Below, piece after piece: positions 8,785-16,875 of a stretch of 64,000 nt of DNA (the stretch's first letter is position 1; each line of letters opens with the position of its first letter). The position numbers were made by a program, and so were the translations under genes. The notes beneath the pieces were generated by a model. It had not been told where the DNA came from. It saw nothing but the letters and a program-made list of their open reading frames with translations, and did not search any database. Origin of the DNA: Flavobacterium sp. 11 (GTDB lineage Bacteria; Bacteroidota; Bacteroidia; Flavobacteriales; Flavobacteriaceae); contig NZ_PEFE01000001.1 in the NCBI RefSeq assembly GCF_002754315.1, positions 2,914,001 through 2,978,000 on the forward strand, written 5' to 3'.

Positions 8785-9504
8785 TTAATTTTTAATCAAT
8801 AACATAATTCCGGACAGAAAAAGAAGTCCAAGCATAATCCTCTTTAAAAAAAGCTCATTTAATTTTAAGTATACTTTTTTACCCAATATCAAAGCCAGTA
8901 TAAAAAAAGGCAAAACATACAATGAGTTGTACAATTGATTTACGGTTAAAATCCCTTCGAAAGCAAGGACAGGAATTCGCATGAATGTTATCAAACCCAA
9001 AACACCAAACATAGTGGCACGTAAAGTCTTCACATCTGAGGTTTCGTTTTTTATAATTACTAAATACAAAGGTCCGCCAGTTGAAAAAACACCCGAAAAG
9101 AAACCACCTAAAAAGCCAAAAAAATATTTCATTTTTGAGATTAATTGTATCTCCTTATTTGCTTTTAAACTATTTAAAACAAACAGAATTATAAATACAC
9201 CCAATGCTTTTTTTAGAATTACAGGCTGGCCGTATGCTAATACTATAATTCCTATCAGTAGTCCAAAAAATGACGATAAAGCTAATTTTTTAAGAAGAGG
9301 CTTGTCTATATAATTCCATTCTTTGTACACATGAATAGGTGTAGAAATAAAATAGAATATAGATAAATACCCAATTGCATCCGGTAGTGGCATTACAAAT
9401 AGTAAAAACGGTAATGCAATTAAAGCACCCGCAAATCCGGTAATAGTTTGAACAAAAAAGCCAGTAAAAATTCCAATAGTAAGCAGCAATAACATCATAT
9501 CCAT
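8785..9504 (-). CDS. TauE/SafE-family anion exporter
   Basis: The 239-residue protein has seven to eight hydrophobic helices and the N-terminal family signature GFFVQTITGFAGALIALP near residues 15-32. A second copy of the fold contains FGFLGGFFSGVFSTGGPLY near 128-146. TauE/SafE proteins export sulfite, sulfoacetate or related organic anions across the inner membrane. The gene is divergent from an Lrp/AsnC regulator, a natural candidate to control it. An exact -7 box TAATTTTG (9509-9516, minus) sits only five bases before the first ATG, so either translation starts at the later in-frame ATG at 9498 or the mRNA is almost leaderless. Confidence 0.87.
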   Translation of the reverse strand: MDMMLLLLTIGIFTGFFVQTITGFAGALIALPFLLFVMPLPDAIGYLSIFYFISTPIHVYKEWNYIDKPLLKKLALSSFFGLLIGIIVLAYGQPVILKKALGVFIILFVLNSLKANKEIQLISKMKYFFGFLGGFFSGVFSTGGPLYLVIIKNETSDVKTLRATMFGVLGLITFMRIPVLAFEGILTVNQLYNSLYVLPFFILALILGKKVYLKLNELFLKRIMLGLLFLSGIMLLIKN

Positions 9505-9610
9505 AGTGCAAAATTAGAATAACACCCAGTTAAACTAAAATTTAATCCACGGATTTAATATCATTATTCCATAATATAAATGTAATTTAGCCTATATTAA
9601 AACTTTATTT

Positions 9611-10030
9611 ATGGTAGATACACTTGATTTAAAAATAATAGAAAGTCTTAAAGTTAATTCGAGAACTTCATTTGTAGAAATTGGCAAACAAATAGGACTT
9701 TCGCCATCATCAGTTAGAGAACGGGTTCAAAAACTAGAAGATACTGAAGTTATAAAAGGTTATAATGTTCAACTCGATAATAAAAAACTGGGCTTTGGTT
9801 TAGAAGTTTTTATTATGTTCAAATTATTTAGTGGAAAGCTTAAAATATTTTGTGATGATTTGAACCAGTTTCCTGAAATATATGAAGTTTATAGAATTAC
9901 CGGAACACATAATATTTTCATGAAAGTTGTTTTAGTTGACCAATTGCATCTGCAACAATTTATCGACAGACTTTTGGTTTATGGAGAACCAACAACACAT
10001 TTAATTTTATCAGATTTGAAAGATTCATAG
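9611..10030 (+). CDS. Lrp/AsnC-family transcriptional regulator
   Basis: This 139-residue protein has an N-terminal winged helix, LDLKIIESLKVNSRTSFVEI followed by GLSPSSVRERVQKLED (residues 5-45), and a C-terminal RAM/AsnC_trans_reg ligand domain containing VYRITGTHNIFMKV. Lrp-family proteins bind amino acids or related metabolites as octamers and act locally or globally. Its divergent position beside the TauE/SafE exporter, 106 bases apart, suggests the exporter is a target. It is slightly shorter than typical Lrp, ending soon after the RAM domain. The ligand is unknown. Confidence 0.88.
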   Translation: MVDTLDLKIIESLKVNSRTSFVEIGKQIGLSPSSVRERVQKLEDTEVIKGYNVQLDNKKLGFGLEVFIMFKLFSGKLKIFCDDLNQFPEIYEVYRITGTHNIFMKVVLVDQLHLQQFIDRLLVYGEPTTHLILSDLKDS

Positions 10031-10073
10031 TTTCACCTAACTGATTTATTTTCAGACTATTAAAAACAGTAAT

Positions 10074-10811
10074 CTAAATATTAATTAAATACGTTTCTTT
10101 ATAAATTTTTTGATAAACATCTTTGCTGAACATAAAGAGTTGAGAAGGTCTTTTAGATACACCTACTTGCTTTTCATCCAGCTCAATAATATACTTTTTT
10201 GTCAGCAGTTTTCTTCTAAAATTTCTGTTGTCAATTTCGTTTCCTAATATGGATTCATAAGTATCCTGCAATTCTTTGAAGGTAAATTTATCAGGTAAAA
10301 GCTCAAAAATAATAGGTTTGTACAATGCTTTTTCTTTTAAATCGGCATAGGCTTCATTGATAATATCTTTGTGATCAAATCCTAATTCCGGCAAATCATT
10401 AACTGGAAACCATTGCGGATTATGTTTGTTATTTTCTAAATTAACTTCTTGAGTTTTTAATAAAAAATAATAGGCTATAGTTATCGTTCGCTCATTAAAA
10501 TTTTCATTTTTGGCCCAAATAACATCTTTTTCATTCATCAATCGATTTGGGTCTCCAAAAACCTTAAATTGTTTTTTATAGACATTATCAAGTCCTGTTA
10601 ACTCCTTCAATACCCTGGTAGCAGTTTCATCTATGGTTTCATCCTCTAATGTATGATATCCCGTAAGAACATAATCATTAACCAATGGCTCGTGATTTTC
10701 CTTAGATTCTAAATAGCGTTTTATCAACAATACGTTAAGTGATTTAGTATTGACGTCAAACCCAAAAACGACGCAGTCTACAGATATATTTGGAATTATT
10801 TTAGACATCAT
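10074..10811 (-). CDS. Nudix-type transcriptional regulator (NrtR/AraR-like)
   Basis: The protein (about 245 residues from the ATG at 10811) has an N-terminal Nudix fold and a C-terminal winged helix with LPDKFTFKELQDTYESILG and NFRRKLLTKKYI. The Nudix box is degenerate: where the consensus has REUxEExGU, the sequence reads RVLKELTGL, with both catalytic Glu pairs broken, so it is probably a sensor and not a hydrolase. This architecture defines NrtR, and in Bacteroidota the sugar-sensing AraR-type members. It diverges from a porin/epimerase/kinase/permease set, so a sugar effector is likely. An open frame extends to 10850, but the ATG pair at 10808-10811 starts the usual MSKIIPNISVD N-terminus. 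Confidence 0.82.
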   Translation of the reverse strand: MMSKIIPNISVDCVVFGFDVNTKSLNVLLIKRYLESKENHEPLVNDYVLTGYHTLEDETIDETATRVLKELTGLDNVYKKQFKVFGDPNRLMNEKDVIWAKNENFNERTITIAYYFLLKTQEVNLENNKHNPQWFPVNDLPELGFDHKDIINEAYADLKEKALYKPIIFELLPDKFTFKELQDTYESILGNEIDNRNFRRKLLTKKYIIELDEKQVGVSKRPSQLFMFSKDVYQKIYKETYLINI

Positions 10812-10849
10812 ATGAGAACAAAGAATATAATTAGTTTTTGAAAGACGCA

Positions 10850-10883
10850 ATGTTTTACAACATCTTTTAGTACTACAAAACTA
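10850..10883 (-). promoter_or_regulatory. Putative promoter/operator of the Nudix regulator
   Basis: The minus strand has TAGTTTTG (10876-10883), an exact TAnnTTTG match, followed by the inverted repeat ATGTT-TTAC-AACAT (10850-10863). Its TGTT/AACA half-sites resemble the palindrome at 10958-10971, so autoregulation is plausible. Sequence-based only. Confidence 0.35.
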
Positions 10884-10957
10884 ATGATTTATTTGTAATT
10901 ATATTTTTTTAGTAATATTGTTCATTTTTAAAAATTAAACGTCACTATTACGTTATA

Positions 10958-10971
10958 TGTTATTTATAACA
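10958..10971. promoter_or_regulatory. Perfect 14-bp palindrome, candidate regulator operator
   Basis: TGTTATTTATAACA is a perfect palindrome (TGTTAT-TT-ATAACA) in the roughly 470-base space between the divergent Nudix regulator and the sugar porin. Position and symmetry suit a dimeric winged-helix regulator. The surrounding DNA is very AT-rich, which raises the chance-match rate. Confidence 0.4.
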
Positions 10972-11010
10972 AATTAATTCATATTTATTAAAAAAGTACA
11001 TAATCAAGCT

Positions 11011-11078
11011 TATATTTGCCAATTTTAGATATTTATTTAGTTTTTTTTATTGCAAATTAAAAAAATATAATACATTTG
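11011..11078 (+). promoter_or_regulatory. Promoter region of the sugar operon
   Basis: Two -7 boxes are present: TATATTTG at 11011-11018 and TACATTTG at 11071-11078. The second has a TTG at 11050-11052, 18 bases upstream, and is preferred. It is followed by TTTGAA and TTCAAA half-sites (11075-11094). The leader to the porin ATG at 11281 would be about 195 bases and holds no other feature I can name. Confidence 0.5.
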
Positions 11079-11280
11079 AAAAATAATATTCAAAATGACG
11101 CTTATTATTTAAAAACCATAAAACTATTCATAAATCTAAATTTTATACCATAAATCAATTCGCGTATTGAATATTTTAGAAGCATTAAATAACAAAATTT
11201 CAATACCTATACGTGCCATTTTTACAAACTTAAAACTGCCAAAAAACTTATTCAAGCCATTTTTTTTAATAAACACTTAC

Positions 11281-12663
11281 ATGCAAAAAATACTTTTTAC
11301 TTTCTTATTTTCAATCCTATTTATACCAATTTATTCACAGGTAGTGATCACTAATTCGAATTTTTCATTAGGAACAACGGGTCGAATCGGAGTTGGGCTT
11401 TCGCCAAATGGAGAAGGAAATATGTGGAAACCGTTGAATCTTTCCGGTCAAGGTTCATTAGGAGGTCGAATGGAGCAAAGCGACTATATCGATATATTGC
11501 CAGCCATACATTTTACTCCAAAAATTGACGGTAAAGACAGCACAAACGTAACTTTTCAAATGCGTTTAGGAATGTACTCAGCTAATGGACAATTTGTAGG
11601 GAATGTAAGTTCCCGTTCCAATAATGGTTTGACTTTTATCCTTCCCGAAGCGTATATTGAAGCCCGAAATATCATGGGAAGCAAATGGTCGGCTTGGGCT
11701 GGGTCTCGTTTTCGTCGTTATGATGACATTCACATCAGTGATTATTTTTATTTTGATGATCACTCTGCGCAAGGTTTTGGCGTAAGCCATAAAAATACGG
11801 AACTGACGATGTTGATGCCCGCTTCTGCTGATTCAACAAATGTGTATCCTTATAATTATGAAGTTACCGTTGCAGGTGCGACAAATCCTGCCATTCGCCA
11901 ACGCATGGTTTGGATAGGAGAGCACAGTTTTCATTTGAAAAATGATAATGTCATCAAACTTTTGGGTGAGTTTCATTATGTTTCTGCCAATTCAAAAAAT
12001 GCTTCTAAAAATTATCCGTCCGATAAAGGTTGGGTTGCAGGAATTAAATACAACAAACCGTTAAAAACCGCTTTACCAGGTTCATTCAATCAACTTTCTG
12101 TACGATATGGTTCCGGAATTGCAAATGGAGGAGATAATGGAAACACTTTTACTTGGGCAACTTACGGAGCACCAGATTCTGAAGGAAAATATACGAATGC
12201 CTATTCTTTCACCATGGTAGAACATTTTTTGCTAAACCTTTCGCAAAAATTCAGCATCAATGGATATGGCGTTTTTACCAAAAGTAAAGGTGGTTCTGCC
12301 AGCACGAATACGGACGAGTATTTCAACGGAAATCAATTATACAATCAAAAAACTGATTTCGTAGTTGGCTTCAGAAGCTTCTATTATGTATCGAAATGGT
12401 TACACTTAATTGAAGAAGTACATTATGCCGTTCGAAAAGATGGCGATAATCCAGAAGCTAATATGTGGAAATTTTCTTTTGCTCCCACCATTGTGCCATT
12501 AGGAAAAAAAGATCCTTGGAGTCGTCCTCACATTCGTCTTGTTTGCACGCTGGCGCACTACAACGATTACGCTCGCAATAATAACTATTCTCCGTTTTTA
12601 CAAGTAAACCAAAAGCGTTGGGGCTCTTTTATTGGAGTAAAAACAGAATGGTGGTTGTTTTAA
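11281..12663 (+). CDS. LamB-like carbohydrate porin
   Basis: From the ATG at 11281 the protein has 460 residues and a clear signal peptide, MQKILFTFLFSILFIPIYSQ. The mature part is beta-rich and ends in WWLF, the terminal aromatic of outer-membrane barrels. The segment WAGSRFRRYDDIHISDYFYF near residues 138-157 matches the LamB hallmark WAGKRYYQRHDVHMID. Such trimers let sugars cross the outer membrane. An in-frame TTG at 11167 would add 38 residues before the signal peptide and is rejected. It heads an epimerase, kinase and permease set. The specific sugar is unknown. Confidence 0.82.
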   Translation: MQKILFTFLFSILFIPIYSQVVITNSNFSLGTTGRIGVGLSPNGEGNMWKPLNLSGQGSLGGRMEQSDYIDILPAIHFTPKIDGKDSTNVTFQMRLGMYSANGQFVGNVSSRSNNGLTFILPEAYIEARNIMGSKWSAWAGSRFRRYDDIHISDYFYFDDHSAQGFGVSHKNTELTMLMPASADSTNVYPYNYEVTVAGATNPAIRQRMVWIGEHSFHLKNDNVIKLLGEFHYVSANSKNASKNYPSDKGWVAGIKYNKPLKTALPGSFNQLSVRYGSGIANGGDNGNTFTWATYGAPDSEGKYTNAYSFTMVEHFLLNLSQKFSINGYGVFTKSKGGSASTNTDEYFNGNQLYNQKTDFVVGFRSFYYVSKWLHLIEEVHYAVRKDGDNPEANMWKFSFAPTIVPLGKKDPWSRPHIRLVCTLAHYNDYARNNNYSPFLQVNQKRWGSFIGVKTEWWLF

Positions 12664-12692
12664 AATAGAAATAAATCTAAAATTATATAAAT

Positions 12693-13547
12693 ATGCCAAT
12701 TTTTGGAACAACAATTTTATCATTTATCCCTGGATGGAGTGCCGAAGGAGGTCGTTTTGCAATAGAAAAAACCGCAGAATATGGTTTTGATATGCTTGAA
12801 ATTATTTTACCCGCTTCATTGGATTTCGATGCTAAAAAAACAAAAAAATCACTTGACGAAAACCGCATTTCAGGTCGTTGTACATTGAATTTACCCGCAA
12901 ACTGTCACATTCCTTTATATCCGGAACAAGCAACCTCGATTATAAAATCAGCTCTTGACAAAGTAGCTGAAATGGATGGTGATTTCTTAGGAGGTGTTTT
13001 GCATTCCGCTATTGGAACATTTACTGGGAATCCTTGTACCAAAGAAGAAAGGATAATCATTCAGCAAGTATTTACTGAAGTTGCTGATTATGCTAACAAA
13101 AGCAATATCACTATTGCTCCCGAACCCATTAATCGGTATGAAAGTTATGTTTTTACTGCTGCTGATGAAGTGCTGGATATGATTGAATCCATTGGAACAA
13201 CTAATATAGGATTACATCTGGATACGTTTCACATGAATATTGAAGAACGAAATTTCTACGATCCTATTATTCGTGCAGGAAACAGGTTAAAACATGTGCA
13301 TATAACAGAAAGTGATCGTGGTATGACTGGTGAAGGCAACGTGCATTGGGATGATTTTTTTAAAGCTTTGGCTGCTATTAACTATCAAGGCCCACTTGTT
13401 CTGGAGAATTTTTCTTCACAAATCACAGCATTAGTTGGCCCAACTTCCTTGTGGAGACCTTCAAAATACAACTCGGAAGATCTTGCTAAAGGCAGCCTCG
13501 TTTTCATGAGGGAAATGGTCAATAAATGGTATACGAATCAAAAATAA
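12693..13547 (+). CDS. Ketose 3-epimerase-type TIM-barrel sugar isomerase
   Basis: The 284-residue AP-endonuclease-family-2 TIM barrel has the metal ligands of D-tagatose/D-psicose 3-epimerases: Glu in APEPINRYE near 148, Asp in HLDTFHMNIEE near 181, His in KHVHITESDRG near 207, and Glu in VLENFSS near 240. The tail ESDRGMTGEGNVHWDDFF is also diagnostic. These enzymes interconvert ketohexoses, for example psicose or tagatose with fructose or sorbose, in the cytoplasm. With the adjacent fructokinase-like enzyme, a route from a rare ketose to fructose and then fructose 6-phosphate is plausible. Hydroxypyruvate isomerase is the alternative family reading. Confidence 0.82.
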   Translation: MPIFGTTILSFIPGWSAEGGRFAIEKTAEYGFDMLEIILPASLDFDAKKTKKSLDENRISGRCTLNLPANCHIPLYPEQATSIIKSALDKVAEMDGDFLGGVLHSAIGTFTGNPCTKEERIIIQQVFTEVADYANKSNITIAPEPINRYESYVFTAADEVLDMIESIGTTNIGLHLDTFHMNIEERNFYDPIIRAGNRLKHVHITESDRGMTGEGNVHWDDFFKALAAINYQGPLVLENFSSQITALVGPTSLWRPSKYNSEDLAKGSLVFMREMVNKWYTNQK

Positions 13548-13599
13548 TTAAACCTAAAAAAGTAATTATTCAATGCTTTTTTACAAAAAATCACAACAA

Positions 13600-14538
13600 A
13601 TGAAAAAGAAATTAAACGGTGTTTGTTTTGGAGAAATCCTTTTTGATGTTTTTCTGGAGCATAAAAAAATTGGTGGAGCTCCGCTAAATGTGGCTTCAAG
13701 ATTAAATTCGCTAGGAGGGGAGGTTTCCGTTATCAGTGGAGTAGGGAACGATTTAAACGGAAAAGAATTAATAACATATTTGAATGTTTCGGGAATTAAC
13801 ACCGATGCAGTTCAAGTAAAAGATAATTATCCAACGGGTTTAGTCAACGTTATTTTGAATGAAAAAGGAAATGCTTCGTATGATATTAATTATCCTTCGG
13901 CATGGGACAAAATTGAAACTTCAAATGAGAATATTTCCATTGTTGAAAAAGCAGACTTTTTTGTTTATGGAAGTTTGTCCTCTAGAGATTCAGTTTCCAG
14001 AAATACATTGGAACAACTTTTAGCTGTTGCAAAATATAAAATATTTGATGTCAATTTAAGAGTTCCGCATTATACCAAGAAAAATGTTTTGGATTTATTG
14101 CATGCTGCTGATTTCATAAAGTTTAATGATGATGAGTTAAATGAAATTTGCGAGGATTTAAATTCAAATAAAAAGTCATTAGAACAAAATATTAAATTCA
14201 TTGCAAAGGAAACCAATACTGATACGGTTTGTGTCACTTTAGGATCACATGGAGCAGTTTTGTATTGTAATGACACCTTTTATCATAACTGTGGTTTCAA
14301 AGTAAATGTAGTTGATACTGTGGGTTCTGGAGATTCATTTTTAGCGTCGTTAATCATAATGTTAATGAATGGAGAAGATCCTCAATACGCTATTAATTTC
14401 GCTAGTGCTGTTGGCGCAATTGTCGCTCAAAACGAAGGAGCAAACCCAGTAATTTCTCAATCGGAAATAGATGATTTTTTATGTGGCTTTGAACAAACAG
14501 AATCCAAAACCAATGAATCCGCTGCGATTCTTAATTAA
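13600..14538 (+). CDS. PfkB-family carbohydrate kinase (fructokinase-like)
   Basis: The 312-residue kinase begins MKKKLNGVCFGEILFDVF. The sugar-binding N-terminal signature GGAPLNVASRLNSLGG lies near 27-42, and the C-terminal PfkB signature DTVGSGDSFLAS, with catalytic Asp in GSGDSF, lies near 240-250. Family members phosphorylate fructose, ribose or similar sugars with ATP; GGAPLNVA favours fructokinase. An upstream in-frame ATG at 13573 would add nine residues; 13600 is chosen because it gives the normal start just before the first beta strand. It is in line with the epimerase (52 bases) and permease (20 bases). Confidence 0.85.
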   Translation: MKKKLNGVCFGEILFDVFLEHKKIGGAPLNVASRLNSLGGEVSVISGVGNDLNGKELITYLNVSGINTDAVQVKDNYPTGLVNVILNEKGNASYDINYPSAWDKIETSNENISIVEKADFFVYGSLSSRDSVSRNTLEQLLAVAKYKIFDVNLRVPHYTKKNVLDLLHAADFIKFNDDELNEICEDLNSNKKSLEQNIKFIAKETNTDTVCVTLGSHGAVLYCNDTFYHNCGFKVNVVDTVGSGDSFLASLIIMLMNGEDPQYAINFASAVGAIVAQNEGANPVISQSEIDDFLCGFEQTESKTNESAAILN

Positions 14539-14558
14539 CAAATTAAACCAACTAAACA

Positions 14559-15914
14559 ATGAACCAATTCAAAAAAATCCCTGTAGTCAGTAAAGAATTT
14601 GTCTTTCAATTTATAATAATAACAATACTGTTTGCGCTGTGGGGAATTGCCAATGATTTAACAACTCCGATGGTTTCTACTTTCAAAAAAGTGATGCCTG
14701 AACTTTCGAATACGCAAGCCTCATTAGTACAATTTGCTTTTTATTTTGGCTATTTCTTTATGGCATTACCGGCGGCATTATTCATTAGAAAATACAGCTA
14801 TAAATCAGGAATAATATTGGGACTTTTATTATACGCAACTGGCGCTTTTCTGTTTTATCCCGCGGCACATTACCAAAGTTATACTTTTTTCCTGGTTTCA
14901 TTATGGGTAATTACTTGTGGTTTAGCGTTTCTTGAAACCACTTCAAATCCTTTGATTTTATTCCTTGGAAATAAAGAAACTGCAACACAACGTTTGAATT
15001 TAGCGCAGGCATTTAACCCAATTGGAGCAATAACCGGACTGGTCATGGCGCAGTTTTTAGTCATCAAAGAAATAAAATCAGATGATTATTCGCAAGAAGC
15101 CTACAAAGTATTAACATCAAGTGAATTAGCGAGTATTCGAGAAAATGATTTAGATGTAATTAGCATTCCATACATTGGATTAGGAATTTTTGTCTTGGTA
15201 ATTTTGATCATTATTATTTTGACAAAAATGCCTAAAACGGCACAAGAAGATAAAATGTCTGTATCAGAATCATTCAAAAAGTTATTTGCTAATAAAAATT
15301 ATAAACATGGGGTTGTTGCACAGGCTTTTTATGTAGGTGCACAAATTATGTGTTGGACCTTTATTTTTCAATACGTAGACAACATCAATAAAACATTCGG
15401 ATTAGAATTAACAGCTACATATTACAACATAGCGGCCATGATTTTATTTTTATTAGGCAGATGGATTGGAACTGGTTTGATGAAAACCATAAATCCATCA
15501 AAAATATTAATGGTTTTTGGTATTGGAGGCGTGATTTGTGCAACCGGAGCAATTGTTTTACAAGGAATGCCTGGATTAATTTCGCTGGTTTGTATTTCTA
15601 TTTTCATGTCGATTATGTTTCCAACAATTTATGGAATTGCACTAAAAGATATGGGAGACGAAGCAAAAATTGGGTCTGCAGGTTTAGTTATGGCTATCGT
15701 TGGTGGCGCATTAATGCCGGTTATGCAAGGAAGTATTTTGGATTTAGGTGGTTCAGGCTTTGCTGATATTAAATTATTTGGCTTTATTCCTGAAGTGAAT
15801 TTTTCTTTTATTTTACCTTTAATTTGTTTGGCTGTTGTTGCGTATTATGGATATAGTACGTTGAAAGCATCTAAGAAAATTAAAGTTTTAGATGTTGCAG
15901 ATGCAATAGTTTAG
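14559..15914 (+). CDS. FucP-family sugar:H+ symporter
   Basis: This 451-residue protein has twelve membrane helices. The N-terminal LFALWGIANDLTTPMVSTFKK is the FucP/GluP hallmark (LWG.NDL), and helix 5 contains LAFLETTSNPLILFLG with the conserved Glu and Asn of sugar recognition. FucP-type permeases import fucose, glucose/galactose, or in Bacteroidota often fructose or mannose, with protons. As the last gene of the porin-epimerase-kinase set it supplies the inner-membrane step. The cluster logic suggests a ketose; that is inference. Confidence 0.9.
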   Translation: MNQFKKIPVVSKEFVFQFIIITILFALWGIANDLTTPMVSTFKKVMPELSNTQASLVQFAFYFGYFFMALPAALFIRKYSYKSGIILGLLLYATGAFLFYPAAHYQSYTFFLVSLWVITCGLAFLETTSNPLILFLGNKETATQRLNLAQAFNPIGAITGLVMAQFLVIKEIKSDDYSQEAYKVLTSSELASIRENDLDVISIPYIGLGIFVLVILIIIILTKMPKTAQEDKMSVSESFKKLFANKNYKHGVVAQAFYVGAQIMCWTFIFQYVDNINKTFGLELTATYYNIAAMILFLLGRWIGTGLMKTINPSKILMVFGIGGVICATGAIVLQGMPGLISLVCISIFMSIMFPTIYGIALKDMGDEAKIGSAGLVMAIVGGALMPVMQGSILDLGGSGFADIKLFGFIPEVNFSFILPLICLAVVAYYGYSTLKASKKIKVLDVADAIV

Positions 15915-15941
15915 CTTTATTAAAAGAACCTAACAATATTA

Positions 15942-15979
15942 AAAGAACCGAATAATAATAATTTATTGTTCGGTTCTTT
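15942..15979 (+). terminator. Hairpin after the sugar operon
   Basis: An 11-bp perfect stem, AAAGAACCGAA (15942-15952) with TTCGGTTCTTT (15969-15979), lies 28 bases after the permease stop. The T run is part of the stem. The 12-mer ATTAAAAGAACC occurs twice just here. The rest of the 269-base space to the DUF2911 gene is AT-rich, with only the terminator at 16136-16167. Confidence 0.6.
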
Positions 15980-16135
15980 CATATCAATAAACAACTCATC
16001 AATGATAATAGCGTCAAATGCGTTTAAATTACTGAGAAAGCTGTAATATTCTATTGTAATAAAATGCACTATAATTTATATTATGTAAAATAGAATTTAT
16101 TATTAACTATTATTAGTTAGATATTCAACCAAATA

Positions 16136-16167
16136 AAAACAGCATCACCTATTGATGATGCTGTTTT
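16136..16167 (-). terminator. Intrinsic terminator of the DUF2911 gene
   Basis: A 12-bp stem, AAAACAGCATCA (16136-16147) with TGATGCTGTTTT (16156-16167), has an 8-base loop. On the minus strand it is followed by a T-rich tract and lies 17 bases after the DUF2911 stop. Confidence 0.75.
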
Positions 16168-16183
16168 AAAATTTAAAAAAAAC

Positions 16184-16690
16184 TTATTTTACAGAAACCG
16201 GAATATCCCAATTATCCCAACTCAAAGTAATAGTATTTTTATCAATTGTATACGCTAATTTTTCAGCTTTAGATTTTGCAACTTTTTGCTTAACAGCAAC
16301 TCTTAGTTGATCTTCTTTTTCTTTGTATTTATAAGCTCCCCATTGTTTCGCTTCTTTATTGAAAATTATGATACATTCCTTGTCATTTGGTAAAACAAAA
16401 AAAGAATATTTCCCTGCAGGTAATTTTGATCCTTCAACAGTAATTTCTTTGTCGGTTTCAAAAGTTGTTGCATCATTTGCTCCGGCACGCCAAACTTGAT
16501 TAAACGGAACCAATTTACCCCAAATTTCTCTTGCTCTGACTGATGGACTACCATAATTAATTGTAATTGTAGCGCCATTAATTTTTCCAGTAACCACTTC
16601 TTTTGTGCTGGTTGGTTTTTCTTGAGCATTTAAAGAATTAATAATCAAAAATGCAATAAGCAAATGGTGAATTTTTTTAAGTAATCTCAT
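16184..16690 (-). CDS. DUF2911 domain secreted protein
   Basis: The 168-residue protein starts with a signal peptide, MRLLKKIHHLLIAFLIINSLNA, cleaved before QEKPT. The DUF2911 core contains INYGSPSVRAREIWGKLVPF, WRAGANDATTFETDKEI and LPAGKYSFFVLPNDKE. The family is abundant in Bacteroidota, beta-rich, periplasmic or surface located, and of unknown function. It stands alone, divergent from the CBS/DUF294 gene and ended by its own terminator. Start choice is supported by the signal peptide. Confidence 0.87.
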   Translation of the reverse strand: MRLLKKIHHLLIAFLIINSLNAQEKPTSTKEVVTGKINGATITINYGSPSVRAREIWGKLVPFNQVWRAGANDATTFETDKEITVEGSKLPAGKYSFFVLPNDKECIIIFNKEAKQWGAYKYKEKEDQLRVAVKQKVAKSKAEKLAYTIDKNTITLSWDNWDIPVSVK

Positions 16691-16875
16691 GATATAAAAT
16701 GATTTAGTTTTGCTTATAAAAATAAAATAACTTCATTTAATTTAGCATAATTCCCCTTAATTTTAAGAAAATATTATGAAGTTTATAAATTAGTTGTTTT
16801 ACTGCTGTAATGACGGTATTATGATTTATTATTTTATTATTTTTACAAACAATACACCATTTATTTGACCAACTT

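Noticed and set aside
8981..9313. Plus-strand frame of 110 codons inside the TauE/SafE gene
   Set aside because: It is antisense to a gene with clear family motifs and is Lys/Pro-rich as expected for a shadow frame.
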